Shown: positions 1 to 13,000 of the stretch, in pieces
Layout: every line of letters begins with the position of its first letter
Numbering within the stretch: position 1 is the first letter of the stretch
DNA from: Datnioides undecimradiatus
Taxonomy: Eukaryota; Chordata; Actinopteri; Lobotiformes; Datnioididae
Reading direction: 5' to 3'
Length of the DNA stretch: 64,000 nt
Assembly (NCBI GenBank): GCA_008933995.1
Contig: WARS01003208.1
Location: 448,133 to 512,132, forward strand
Notes under the pieces: generated by a model
What the model saw: the letters and a program-made list of their open reading frames with translations, nothing else
Told to the model about the DNA's origin: nothing
The model's database searches: none
Made by a program: the position numbers and the translations under genes

Positions 1-3000
1 ATATCTTGTGCTTTGAAACGGAACACACAAAATTAATAGAATTACAAAAGAAAAATAATACTGTATTAAGGAGAAGTGTTTTAATTACTTCCAATTTTGC
101 TATATTAGGACATACAGAGCACGTATGCACTCATGTATTGCACTGTATAAAGGTGTAAAATATGCCTGTTTTATGTGTTACCATTCACATAGTTACAATA
201 CACAATGCTTAAGCAGCATTGACAAACTATATGTATCTTATCCAGAACTCTCTCTCTCCATTGCAGTCTAGCTTGTTGCACTAACCACAGCAGATGTTAC
301 TGAAAGCACACCGTGAAATGTTTCCAGATGAACTTTGCATCAGTACAGCTTGTGTTAAGCTACATACATTGTAGCTGGCTGCATACACTGGACCATGACA
401 GTTTGGCATGAATAGATGTACCTTTACAGCCTTAACAGGCCAGAACTGGATTATCAAAAATGGAAAGTCTGACAAGTGTATCACACAGGATTACTCTCTC
501 TGTGTCATCAGGACTAAATATGCTTCTTGAAATCAGAAGTTGTAATTAGTGATCTTGTAATTTTGCTGTAAATATTCTAGCAAGCTCGGTCACGAAGTAG
601 CAAGAACTAGCCAGAAAAACAATGTTATCACCATGCAACCCCCAAAACACTAGGGGTGCTAGTTTATTGGGCTTGAACACACTCTTAGAACCGTTCAAAT
701 ACACCCAATTATACCAAACAGTAGAGTAGTCATTAGCTGTATTACAAGCTTAACTTGTGGTGCGACAAAATGACTACTCCCACAACAACTAAAAGTAACA
801 TTAACATAAGACATTAGCAAAGACAGTAAATATCTATTTACACTATTGTAGGAAAAAGTCAGATGAGAGCAGAGCAGGAATTTCAACTTTGTGGTAATGT
901 CAACGTCCCTTTAAAGATCCTTATCGCTGTCTTGACGAAGACTGTTACCTTTGGCCCTACAGTACAGCAATTACACACTGCAACTTAAGAAAACACATAA
1001 AAAATAACAAAAAAATCTAGGCAAATACTAAAATTGAGCCATATTAATTTGACAGCATATGTGCAGCCTAAAAACATACTGCAAATACAAAAAATATTGT
1101 ATTTAATTAAACTGGGACATATACCACTAATATGTTGATAAAATGATATGAAGCTATGCTGATATTATGATATGGCATAAGTGTTATCGCTCCCTGATTT
1201 TAAAGGCATTACAGTACAGTGGTGTCATTCTGTGAGCTGGCAACATTACTATTTATCAAATATCTAATTTTGTAATTATTTTGTGATGAATATTGTTGAA
1301 ATATTGATTGGGATATTTGGTTTTGTCCATCTCAACCCCCCAACTAGTATAAACATAATTTCAAGTAGATAGGGGATGTATACATGTATTTTACACAGTC
1401 TTAATTTCAAAGTAGACTATTGTGTAATGATATATATAACGACCGTCACACACAGTTTTATCAGTGATAAAAATATTTTCTTTGTCAGGCATTTCCTTGA
1501 TTTGATTGGTCTGAACTATAAAAGAAATTCCTTATTGATGTGACATTTCTAAGAAGTACTTTTCTGTCCTTTGCTTAAAAACATATTAAAAAAAACCCAT
1601 AGGATTTTCACTTACACAAAAAAAATCTGAAAACTGAATGTGGAGTGTCAAATAAAGCAATTTTTATTTTTATCTGCTTTGATTTGAAGTGCCATAACTG
1701 ATTGCTGCTGTGGAGTCATGTATTTCCTATTATGGTAGCTCACATCATTATTAATGATTGAAATCGACACTGCTAAAGCAGTTCACAATTTGCACAGGTA
1801 AAACCATATGATTAATAGTCTTTACAAGAAATAGTGTGGATACATTATTTAGCAGGGTGGCATATTTTAGGATATTTTTAGAAGATACAGTAGACTAGAT
1901 CCTTTGTGTCAGTAAGTAAGTGAGAGAAAATTAATAACTATTAGCACTGGTAATTTATCTTGATAACCTACTGCATTTCTAGCTCCTTTGTGATCTCCCT
2001 CTTGCAAGATACCATTTTATTTAGATTTTTGTAGTTTGATGAGGAGATATCATAAAAATAATGTTTCATTTCAACTTTATGAACCCATTATTCCTCACCC
2101 TGGATGCTTTTATACAAGTAACAGAGATAAAATGTAACAGGACATTTTTGGATTATATCTTGTTTTGATTGTGGAATGAAAATCTGAATGAATTGTATCT
2201 GGGGATTGTGGGTCACATATTGGATCAAAAATAATTTTAGGTTTTATTATCAGAAGTCAATAGCATTAACTATATTGGTAATCTTAAAGCATAATTTTTC
2301 ATGGTAGTCCTTTAACATGTATTATAAACTGATAAACAACTAATAAACCATTTAATATGAATTTGTTGCATTAGCTCCTTTCCTCTGGTGCAAGGACTGA
2401 TACACACCAAAGCCAAACAATCACACCAATACCAGTTTTAGCCAAAACAGCCAATTCTTCTGCCATCTCTTGGCACTGGTGATCAAATACAAGTTAGTAA
2501 CATGTTAGACAATTGATTAATCTCCTTCCTTTCCTACACACATTTAAAAGCATTACAACGTGACAGGAGTGGTACTTTTGATTGACTGGATTTACTGCTT
2601 GGGCCAAGTGTGACATTGAAGGGCACTGCAGCTCTGCACCTTGCTCTGAAAAGTTGAAAATATTTTAACTTCTACAGTTCTACAGCATCATTTGTCAATT
2701 CAAGAATTGTCGAATCTAAATTGTGCCATGCACACTTCAAACAATGGGTTTGCTGCTTGATATATACATATTTAAATTGATTTTATTTACATTTCTTATG
2801 TTCACTCACTTTGCATGTGGTAAATTGATAAATATCAACATATTTTAACTATCACATGTTGAGTTGCCTACGACTGCCTACTTGGCATTCTCACCTTTAC
2901 CACTGTAGGCACATTAAAATATTTCCCAACAAAGCAGGAAAGATTTTTTAAAATTAATCTTCATCATATCAACATATCACCACGTTTCTGTTAATGTGTA

Positions 3001-3189
3001 TTTGCTGTTGCAAACTATTATATAGTGTCTATATAAAGAGTATGGTTTCTTAAATTCAATTTAGTAGCAATAATAACAGTGTAGATATTACCTTTGTTTT
3101 ATCATTAATGGGATCTTATGAGAAACAAATATTCCTAAAAAGCAAATAGGTAATTATGTAGAATATTTTGAATAAAAAACAACAATACC
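1..3189. other. Intergenic AT-rich DNA, no gene seen
   Basis: I see no convincing exon, RNA gene or recognisable repeat here. The open frames are short, lack family motifs and are not flanked by good splice sites. The minus-strand side near 1-1000 could be the 3' untranslated end of an unseen gene, but nothing in the sequence demonstrates that. Confidence 0.5.
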
Positions 3190-4030
3190 CTGATTACACA
3201 TGTCTGCACACCTTGCCTAACTAATACTTGAAGCTGGGAGGTAAAAAACTGAACTTTGCACATATAGACTTTTTATGTAGAATTTTTATCCCACTCTGTT
3301 TTGCAAAAAAGTTCAAGTTTCGTCAAATTGCAGCGATTTGGGCTTTGACTGAGCCACTCAAAGACTTTGATATTCTTCTCTTAAGCCATGTCTTGGTCTT
3401 CCTGGCTGCATGTTCAGTTATTGCCATGTTGGAATGTGAAATTTGTCTTCATCTTCGCGTCTCTGACAGAGACAGGAAGATTTGTACCAAAATATGTTGT
3501 TATTTGGAACTATTCATTATCACTCCTATCTTGACAAGAGAAAAGGAAAAGCAGCCTTAAAGGAGGTTCTCTTAAAGGATGGAGCTAAACCACGTTTCAC
3601 AGTATTTGTCAGTATGGTGTTTCTTAGACAATGAGCTGTGTGGGAACTGAATGTAATTTTTGGCAAAATTCTGACTCGGGCTTGTATGTTGATCTTGTTG
3701 CCTCTTTGTACTGATGGCCTCCTTTAATAATGTTTCTCCTTTTTCTCTCATCAACGACCTTGCTTATATTTGAAATGTCTCTGTTGTGCCAAATTTTCTC
3801 CACTTATTGATGATGGTTTTGAAAGTGCTTTCCTGTATGGTCAAGCATTAGATAAAACAGTTTCTCTAGTAACTCTTTATGGCTCAAAGCTCTTCCAGTA
3901 GGATGCAACCTCAAACGTTCATGCAAATCATGTCAGAATCTCTTTCACTGATGGCAGGCTACTTACCTACGTGAGTGATTTTCAGTGTGATTGTTCAATT
4001 TTGAACACAGCTAAAGCCCTTAGTTAAATT
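3190..4030. mobile_element. Degenerate Tc1-type non-autonomous DNA element
   Basis: The left edge has a 'gtctgcacacctt' motif resembling the 'gtctacacaccctt' left terminus of the Tc1-like element at 62890. The right edge has 'gtgtgattgttcaattttg' followed by 'aacacagctaaagccc', which closely matches the right-hand end of that element near 63857-63893. The interior resembles dispersed fish element sequence I recognise only generically. No transposase can be read, so this is a non-autonomous or badly decayed copy. Boundaries are approximate and target-site TA dinucleotides were not proven. The 110-codon open frame at 3228-3560 lies inside it and is not a gene. Confidence 0.55.
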
Positions 4031-4300
4031 CAATTCAGTTTTATTTGTATAATGCCAAATCACAGCAAAGGTTATCTGAGGGCACTTTACATACAGAGAA
4101 GGTCTGGACCAAACTCTTTTTATTAATTACACCCAACAGTTCCCACTACGAACAAACATTTGGTGACACTGGCAAGGAAAAAGTTCGCTTTAACAGGCAG
4201 AAACCTTGAGCAGATCCTGGCTGTGGGTGGGCCGGCCGTCTGCCTTGACTGGGGGGTGGGGGTGGGGGAAGTGAGGGACAGAGAGAGAGAGAGAAGATAC
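4023..4300 (+). repeat. Dispersed percomorph-type interspersed repeat
   Basis: The block begins 'aattcaattcagttttattt', runs through 'ccaaatcacagcaaaggtt', 'ggcactttacatacagagaa' and 'ggcaaggaaaaagttcgctt', and ends in a 'gccggccgtctgccttgac' stretch. I recognise this order of motifs from very abundant interspersed repeats in percomorph fish genomes. A related copy in the opposite orientation lies near 61905-62060. The short open frames on both strands here are shadows of the repeat. The recognition is from memory, not from a search. Confidence 0.7.
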
Positions 4301-4394
4301 AGCAACACAACACAGATCCTACATAAGGATGGAATGATAAATCAACTGAAAGTAATACTAGGCTAGGTAAAACCAGTGGCTACTACTACCATAA

Positions 4395-6205
4395 CAAAAC
4401 AACAACAACAACAACAATAATGATATAGAAAGGTATAGTGACAAAGAGAGAGAGAAATAGGCACAAGAGTATGGGATCAGGCTGTACTTTGTTTTTAATG
4501 TTTCTAATAATTAACTATGTTTTCTAAGATCACATGAAAGATGGACAAGCATTGTTGTTGTTTCTGTTTTTAAATTTCAAATACCTTCATAAAAAAATCT
4601 TATATGGGTGTGTAGACTTTTTATCTTCACTACATGAATGTAATTTTTGTGAGACAGGGTTGTCTCCAGGCATTCTCAAACAGTGCACAGTTTCCTAAAT
4701 TCTAATACATCTTTTAAATCCTCAAATTATCCTACCAACTCACTGTTTATGTTTATGATTTTTAATGAATAGTGAAACATGTTTGATTAAAGATTTTATA
4801 GACTGACATCTCTGAAGCTATTAGGTGAAGTCATGTTCTAATTTCTATCATATCACTTCCGATGGGCCACACTGACTGGCCACTACATGACTTTAATTGG
4901 AAGGCTAATATCTGCAGAGTGATAAATGGCACCAACACTAGTTTAGCTGGCCTGCCTGGTGGCACATTTGGAAGAGGATCTGCATACAAAGTTCAATCCC
5001 ATCTGTCTCCAGCAGAGTTAAGAGTCAATGCTGGTGCCACAAACACTCATCCATGACATTTGCAGTCAGCTCTGAGAGACAAATCATCCTGTAGGGAGTC
5101 TTATAATTAGGAGTGTTTTGCATGATTTAATCGATCAACAGAGAAAAACACAAGAAATATCCACAAGGTATTAATTACTGGTCTCCACAATTTTCTGTTG
5201 CCATATCCACAATTCACTCAAGTGGGACACATATACACTCATAGTCTCTCCCTTCACAATGAAACATGAATGAGCATCCAGGGTGGTCCCGGCTTCTGAC
5301 TATGCCCTAAGCCAATGCCATAGGCAAGGCGTTCCTCTGGCTCCTTTCTGTACAACATACCTCCAGCCAAGAAGCAGTGCCTTTTCAACTGTGTTACACA
5401 AAGTGGAAATGTTGAATATGAGGAGGAAGGAGGACTGCACAAACACAGATACATGAATCAAAGGCCTGTCGGCATCAGGGGAGGGGAATACACACACCTT
5501 AATCAAGACAAGCGTGTATATTTTATTTATTGCGTATTTATTATTGAGTATATATCACTGTTAAATCATTCACTAACTTCTCCTTTCTTACCCATAAGTT
5601 AGGTCTCAGGGCACACTACCTAGAGGGTACATTTTCACATTCATTTTTTTTCAAAGTATTACTGTTAACATTATATCTCAACTTTCTTTTTCTCCCCTTA
5701 GGGGTTTTTGGATTCATAATTCAATCATTAATTCCTCCAAGGTGACAGAGGACTTCCACTAGTTTGCATTTTGCTTTGATAATGTAATTAGCCATTAGAC
5801 AGAGACAGTTTAAGGGTGACATGATATGTCTATGTCAAACTTCATCACATCCACCCTTAAGGCTCACAATCAAATGAGGATGTCCAAGTAAAATTAGATT
5901 ACCAGTGTAATCAAAGGTTGTGTGGTGTTGACTGTGCTGTCAATCAGCAAGCTGTAGTAAAGGGTGTCATCAGGTGGTCATCTTGGTCCTGAGCTGGTCT
6001 TGGAGCACGTGACTGAATAAAAAGTGTGGCTGGCCAAGCAGGCTGCCAGAGATGGTTTAATTAAAACTGTGACATTGTATCATAAAAACCAGAAACCTAA
6101 TCGTGATGAATAAGTATAATGTAATTATCAACCAGGTTATAAATAGCTTTAATTTCATGCTTTGCAGAAAATGAAATGGAAATGGCGTGGAGGGGAGGTG
6201 CATAA
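4395..6205. other. Intergenic DNA, no gene seen
   Basis: The stretch starts with a short (AAC)n/(CAA)n run near 4398-4420 and is otherwise unique-looking AT-rich sequence. The minus-strand frames near 5254-5506 lack recognisable domains or splice context. Nothing functional can be assigned. Confidence 0.45.
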
Positions 6206-6255
6206 ATGTGTGTGTCTGTGTGTCTGTGTGTCTGTGTGTGTGAATGTGTGTGTGT
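6206..6255. repeat. Imperfect (TG)n/(TC)-interrupted microsatellite
   Basis: TG dinucleotides run here with regularly placed TC interruptions. Low-complexity frames rich in Val-Cys or His-Thr on either strand come from this tract and are not proteins. Confidence 0.9.
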
Positions 6256-6575
6256 AGTTTACCAAGCTTGTCGCCACCCTCTGCCAGCACCAAGAGACAG
6301 GAGCCAAATCCAATTTCTCCTCCAGGTCACACGTCTGTCCACTCAGCCATCCTTCAAACTTCTCCTGATCTGTCACCCCTCCTCATCATTCTCCTCATTG
6401 CAACATTATCCAGTGTGACTTGAAGGAGATCTGGTACAACCTGGAAACCACCTAGGAGTCCAGAAAGTCCTGACAGTTTGTCATCTTTCTTTCCAGATGC
6501 TAGATTAATCCCACCTACACACCCATACTGAGGCACTTGTATTCTAGAGTGCGCTGTCAAAATCTATTTTATGTT

Positions 6576-6577
<2 letters not shown>

Positions 6578-6618
<41 letters not shown>
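6578..6618. repeat. (TG)n microsatellite
   Basis: About 20 uninterrupted TG units are followed directly by a short 'acacaca' run, making a small palindromic junction of TG and AC repeats. Confidence 0.95.
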
Positions 6619-6619
<1 letters not shown>

Positions 6620-6620
<1 letters not shown>

Positions 6621-9467
6621 ACACAAAATTGTAAAATTGGGCCTCAACACATCATTATATATTTTGTATCCTCTCCCTGTTATATTTTCTTTAATGAATT
6701 TGATAAATTGCTGATAAATTCTCTTTAATGTTTCCAGAACTTTGAAATCTGTCAAACTTTAGCAGATCATGCCATCTTAAATTCCAGCTAAGTTCTGTCT
6801 AACCACTAAATTACAGCACGTTGTCGCATGTTAACATTTTCTAAATCTGCAAGGGAATGGAATGACCTGATTTTGGTTAGCTTTCTCAGTTGTGTAAATC
6901 AGACTTACAGTACTTGGGCAGTCAATGCTCTTTTGATGCTCAGTCAAAAGTGCATCAAAAGTAAAACACTCAAGTCAGAAAACCCCCAGGTTGTGGGCCT
7001 CCTTTCGAACATTACTAGATAAGCCACCAAGATTAGAGGTGAAATTATCAATGCTGCTGGTGCTGGTTCCAGTGAGGGTATTGATAATGAAGCCTGTTTT
7101 GGAGTAATGTTACTGCAGAAAGATTTTTTTCATTTAGATTTTAATTTCAGTGGGGCAGGACATGGAAAATCAATTGTACCAGAACTGGAGTACAGTTGGG
7201 TATCAATTGTGGAGCATTAGAAATTAGTATCAATTAAAAAAAAGAATATTCGATATTAATTAAACTTTATAATAATCAAAGTGCATTGTATTTTTGGGGA
7301 CAGGATGTGCATTTTGCAAAGTTACAATGCTGACAAAGGCACTCTTGATTTGTTTATTTCTTTTTTTCATTTGTCTTTTTTGCAACTTGTAACTTTGTGA
7401 CTGCATTTATTTTAGTTGAAAAACATTATTTTTCTTGTAATGGCCATTTGTAGGACTTTTCAAAGATACTGGCAAACAATGGATTTCAATGTTAGGTTTA
7501 GAAGATTTATTGCTCTTTGTTATGTTTATTTACCGCTAGAAATTCTTTACACTAAACGTTCCTGTGTCATTATTGCTGAATGAGCCATGGTAAGAAAAGA
7601 ACTAACTATATTCTATCTAGTCGTCAGACAAATGAACAGCTCAACAACCAATATCAAGAGAAAAAACTAAGATAAAAGCAGCACAAACAGCATTTCTGAT
7701 TTGCTTGTGGGGAGGATGGAATTTATGAAGAAGGTTCACAGGTGTGAGAGGTGAAAACCCAACTGCCTGAGAGCCTAATGATCAGAGGGGGCCTTGAAGT
7801 AGTCCTCAGGGAGCCCAAATAAAGCCGAGCGGGAAAGGACCACACCAAGAAAAGACATGGTGGTCACACTGAGCTAAGAAGAGTTTTCCTTTTAATAATG
7901 CAGGACCTGATGAGGTTTGATCATTGGAAAGGAAGGTAAGAATGGTCTGAGCCTGCAGAGAAACATGCTCAGTGTTCTAAGTTTGACAGCACCTTTTCTC
8001 ACTTTTGTCTAGTTGCTATGATCAAAACATAGTTTGATTGGCAGAGTGGATGCAGTGATTAAATTCCACATGTAAGTAGTTTGCTAAATGTCTAATTTGT
8101 CCCATTGAGTGGAAACTTGTTTATGAAAATGTGGAAAACTATTTGGAGTGTGTCAAAGTGTAATTATAAAAAGCCCAAACCTTGGTCCAAGCCATTTATT
8201 TTATGGGAGCTTTTAAGTTAGGTGTTTAAAGGACTGCTGGGTCAAAGTGAAGGTCCGTGCATCAGTATCAGCATTTCATAGAAATGCTTCCAAAGAAAAG
8301 CAGTCGCAAAGAAGGCTGTGATTACGGGGTTACAAACAGTGCTTGGGAATAAGACTGGGCCTTTTAAACTTTCCACTATTAAAGACCAAATGAAAGGTGA
8401 GTCTTAATTTTACATGTCATAATGGCCTACATATAGTTAAGACTGAATAAGCTCAGACCACTTGTAATGGTGAAGGACAAAGTCAATCTGTGTGTCTGTG
8501 TATGAGAGTAATCATAGAATGAAATTCCCTGTGTCCATTAAATTTAACCAGCTTATTATGCCCCAATTGCCAAAAGCTTGCTGACAATGACAAAGTGTAT
8601 AAAATGGCAATTCCCTGTTTGTTTATTTAAGCACAAACCCACAAGTCTCATTTATACTTTTATATCTTTTTTTTTTTGGGCCGTCCTGCAATATGCATTT
8701 TATTGTGTCGTATTAATTTCCCCTGAAGTGACATTCTGATAAGAGCAGAACAGATGGAAATCTAGGATTGTCCTGGCAAAATTCATCATGAAAAATGTAT
8801 TCGACACCTGTGTAATTTGCCTAATCATCTTTTCCTAATAAGCTCCCCCCATTAATTATGCACGACTTCCACAATGCAATCAAGATAAAAGTAAATCTGA
8901 TGACTTAATACCCTTCAAAATAATTACCCCCTCCCCCCTCACAGCGCCTCCCCTCATCCACCCAGCCCACACCCATCTCTGGGACAGCTTTCCTTTTGAT
9001 ATCTTCCTCCCCATTGCCTCCAGGATTTTAATTGGGATAAAAGAACAGAAAATACAAAATGGGGCCTGTTGTCTCCTTCAGTGTGGATTTTCTCTGCCAA
9101 GTAAAACCGATTCCAAACCCTAGTTAGTAACCGCAAACTTGCCTCTGCTTTTTTAAATTATCCACTTAATAAATTTAAACTGTTTGTCATTTTATTTTGT
9201 TATTGAAGTGCGGAGTAATTATCCACTGAAATTACATTCTGATGGAAGTGGATTTTTAGTCACTTTATATATAATTTCTTTTCAGAGTACAGAGTTTTAA
9301 AGTGGCGTCTGGTGCCCAACCTTTAAGACCTCAGACTGCGGCATACCTCATAACATCATCTCAGAAAAAACTTTGCATTTGAGATGAATTGGTGATGGGG
9401 CTTCTTTATTATCAAATGAGGAAGAGTCCATAATGACAAAAAAATTGAACATATCATTTTGGCTAGC
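6620..9467. other. Intergenic DNA, no gene seen
   Basis: No exon or RNA gene was recognised. The part from about 8800 to 9250 differs in texture (repeat-free, with several TAAT/ATTA cores) and is listed separately as a possible regulatory element. Confidence 0.45.
8800..9250. promoter_or_regulatory. Candidate conserved non-coding element
   Basis: This stretch is free of recognisable repeats and contains several homeodomain-type cores, such as 'ccattaattatgcacgac', 'gcctaatcatcttttcc' and 'caaaataattacccc'. Vertebrate developmental enhancers often look like this, but conservation cannot be tested from one sequence, so the call is an inference. Confidence 0.25.
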
Positions 9468-10014
9468 TGTCAGAACAGGACGTTGAACCCAAGAGCAGGG
9501 CTCAGTATTCAAAGTTCCAAAAAACACAAACGTTTATTGAATCCGGAAGATAACAAAAAATCACTCTTTCGAGCAAAACTACATACGAACTGAAATTAGC
9601 AATGATATTTGGGAAAAAGAAATAACAAAAAATCACTCTTTCGAGGAAACGGAAAATCGCTCTAGCGAGGAAATAATTAAAATATCAAAATCTTTCAAAG
9701 TAACAACAGAAAACGTAGTCAGTAGTCTTGGCGAGATACAAGGCATGAACATGAACAAGGCGCTAGCTGTCATCATACAGAACGAGACGAACTGGCACAA
9801 GACAAGGGAAACGCAGACAATATATTCACATTGGGATCAGGGAAACAGGTGGAAACAATCAGGGCGGGGAAGACAATCTCACAGGCGGGATACACACGAG
9901 GAAGGGCAAGTCACCTGAAACGAGAGGAAAGTTAATACTTATCAAAATAAGACAGGAAGCACGAGACCAGACAAACACTGGACAGCACAAACATAACTTG
10001 ACTAGATCATGACA
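9468..10014 (-). mobile_element. Solo-LTR-like insertion (547 bp) with 5-bp target duplication
   Basis: The block starts TGTCAGAAC and ends GATCATGACA, giving TG...CA termini on either strand. It is bracketed by CTAGC at 9463-9467 and CTAGC at 10015-10019, a perfect 5-bp direct duplication of the kind left by LTR retrotransposon integration. Read on the minus strand it carries AATAAA about 75 bases before its end, as expected for the R-U5 part of an LTR. An internal 23-bp segment is repeated at 9551-9573 and 9623-9645, with a third degraded version after it. There is no internal coding region, so this would be a recombined solo LTR or a small non-autonomous relative. A DNA element with short inverted ends is the alternative. 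Confidence 0.6.
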
Positions 10015-10019
10015 CTAGC

Positions 10020-13000
10020 ATGTAGAGAAGCCTGGTTAGTGTATAGAACAGCTTTACTGTTGATATGAGCTTAAAACCCCCATGCATTACCTCTGTAACA
10101 ATTTTATGCAACAGCCATTAGTTACCGTGCATATCACAAGATCCAGAAAAGCAATAATGCAGAGCGGATACAGAAATAAATATTCATTACATAGTGGGAC
10201 ATTTCCCCTTGTGACAATAAACTTTTTGAACACCTGGAATTTACTTGTAATTCAGTCTACAGTACAATATTCCTGACTGTTTTGTTTGCACTGTTTGCTG
10301 TTTGCACAATGATTCTACTTCTATGTGCAGTGTGCATTGGCGATATCCAAAGCGCACCATTCAAAAATACAGAAACAACAATAAGTCTCTTGACTTTTAG
10401 CCAAATACGAACCTATAAACTCAGTTTACAAATAGTGACTTAGTTTTAAACACTAAATAACACTAGCAGTGAACCTTTTTTCAGGGTTTCCCACATGCAC
10501 ATTGATAAGTTTACAGTTAATTAACTGCATTACTTGCCAGTATAATGCATTTGATAAATTCTATTTAATCTAGAGATATTTTATGTAGCCATTTTATGTA
10601 GCCAGTTTATCATGACATAATAGCATGTTAGATTTTAATTGCAGTTAGATAATGTAACCAACATGTCACTAGCTACCACGACCAGTTAGATCCCTATTAC
10701 CTCAAATTAATTGCAGCATTAGCAATTCACAGTTTTAATTTATCTTCACTATTAGATCTGTTGTTGAAGTTAGCACCGTTATTTGGTGACATATTATTAC
10801 ACCTGATTACAATAAATTACCTCTAGCTCAACTAAATAACATAGCTAACTTGAGACCTTCAGACTCAAACTGCAATTCACACTTATCACACTCTCACACA
10901 TTATAAATCCTTTTGCAAATGTAATGAAAACAAATTCATAACTGTCAACACTGCACTACAAAAACAGGACACTGACAGGACATGAGCTGACAAGTGAGCA
11001 GCACAAACCACCATCATGAAAACCTACAGAACCTGAGTTCAAGGTCACCAAGGGCTGTGTTTAGGGCCTGGCTTTGCTCATGTATTTTTTTTTTTTACTG
11101 CCAAAACACTAAAATAGGATTTATGAACTCATACAATGGCTGAATCTTTTGTGGCAAAAGTAGTTTTTCAGTACTTATGGTACTTATGGTATATAAAATT
11201 AGGTCTATGTGTATACCACTTTGACTTGTTTTATATCCAGAGACTGAGCAGCAGTCTTAACAGTAAATAGACCAAAGCTTTTACCACTGTAAAAGCTAGA
11301 AATTGATGCATTAGATCAGGAGTGCATGCTGGTTGTTTAGTCACATGAAGTTGTGCACCATGATTTGTCCCACAGGGGTGGACAGTTAGATGAGCAGATT
11401 GTTTGTGGGTTTATCACAACAATACATTTCTTTAGAATTTAATTCCTTTAAAGTTAAATTTTAAACATTGTTAATATAAAATGTAGCATCTGTAAGGCAT
11501 GACAATCCTTTCATTAATGACCAAGACAAAGTGTATTTCTTTTTGTAAAGGAGAACCATTTTGGCCCATGAAGAATTAGGCTAATTTCTCTGATCAGGTG
11601 AACCAATTTACTTTTAAATCTGGTCAAATTATTGGTGTGAGTTGAGGTTATTTCTATCTTTAATGTTAGGAAAGTTACCAAGTTGTTGACTCTAGTCAGC
11701 GTGACTCTACTCAAATAGAAATCTTGATTTTCCCATGTTACTGATTTAACACCTCCACCTTAGAAGTAATGCACTGCTGCTTTAAGTAGCTGTTTATTAG
11801 AGCTTTTACTTTGTTAATTTGTCAACTGCTAAAGTGTTAATCAATGCTGTTGCTGTGGTAACTGAGCAAACAGCAAAGCAGAGTCCCCTGTTAATTCAGC
11901 TTCTGACACATGCTAAAACAGAGACAAAGAAAACGTGCAGTGGAAAGAGAGAAAACAGAAAGGCTCACCTACCTGCTATGGCTTTTAGAATAGGTACATG
12001 GTACACTTACACATTAATATATAAACAGTCACTCGGTTTCACACAGATTTCAGATTTTTTACAGTTACAGTTAGGGTTGAACAAATCAGAATAAACCACT
12101 GCGATCTGTCATGTGCTCATCTAAAAAAGTAATGGAGCACCACAGTGAAGTGTAAGTTTTCAGTAAGTTGGTTGTTTGATCCAGTCAACACATTCCACAA
12201 CACTAAACATGGATTCTTCCTTACATAGTAAGGCCATGTCATAAGAAACAGCAGTTGGTTAATTATGTTTTACAGTAATGTGCTTTCTGTCTCCTTCTTT
12301 TTACCTCTACTATATTTCAGTTTTTATCTTAAGAATCTCCTTTCGAATCATTGTCAGTCCTTTGTGAATTGTGTAGATGTGTGAGATCTACAACCAGGCT
12401 ACAGTGACACCACCTTTTCCAACCAGCTTACACATGTGCAGTGTCATTTTCACGCACATTTCACAATGCAGAATCTTAATCATATTCTTATTCAGTAATT
12501 AAAAACTTAACTGATAATTTCATAACTAATTAGATTTACTTTCCTATTTACTACCCTCTCATGCCAACCACCCTGCTCTATACTTTTAAAATGCAAATGT
12601 TATGTATGTGGAATATGAAAAATGATACAAAGCTGTACAGAAACTGTAATAGCTGTATGTAAAAAAAAAAAATCAATAAGAAGTTTTAATGGGTTCTACG
12701 TCTGTAATGATAGAGGAGGTTAAGAGGCTAGGGCGTGGGTTAATGGCGCTATCAGGACATAGACCAAGTTAAGTGCAAAGTAAAGGTCTGCCACCAGAGG
12801 TTAATTAACCTTTCTAAACCCAAGGTGTCTGAACGCACATACATATTGAATGGAAGCTGCCACAAAAAGTCTGTAGGTCACGGCTAATACATTCCACAAG
12901 TTACAATTAAAACATCATCAGACCAACACCTGATCTCTGGCTAAGAGCCATTTATGAAGCAGCAATTCTGGAGGCAATTTATTACAGTCAAAAGCCATCT

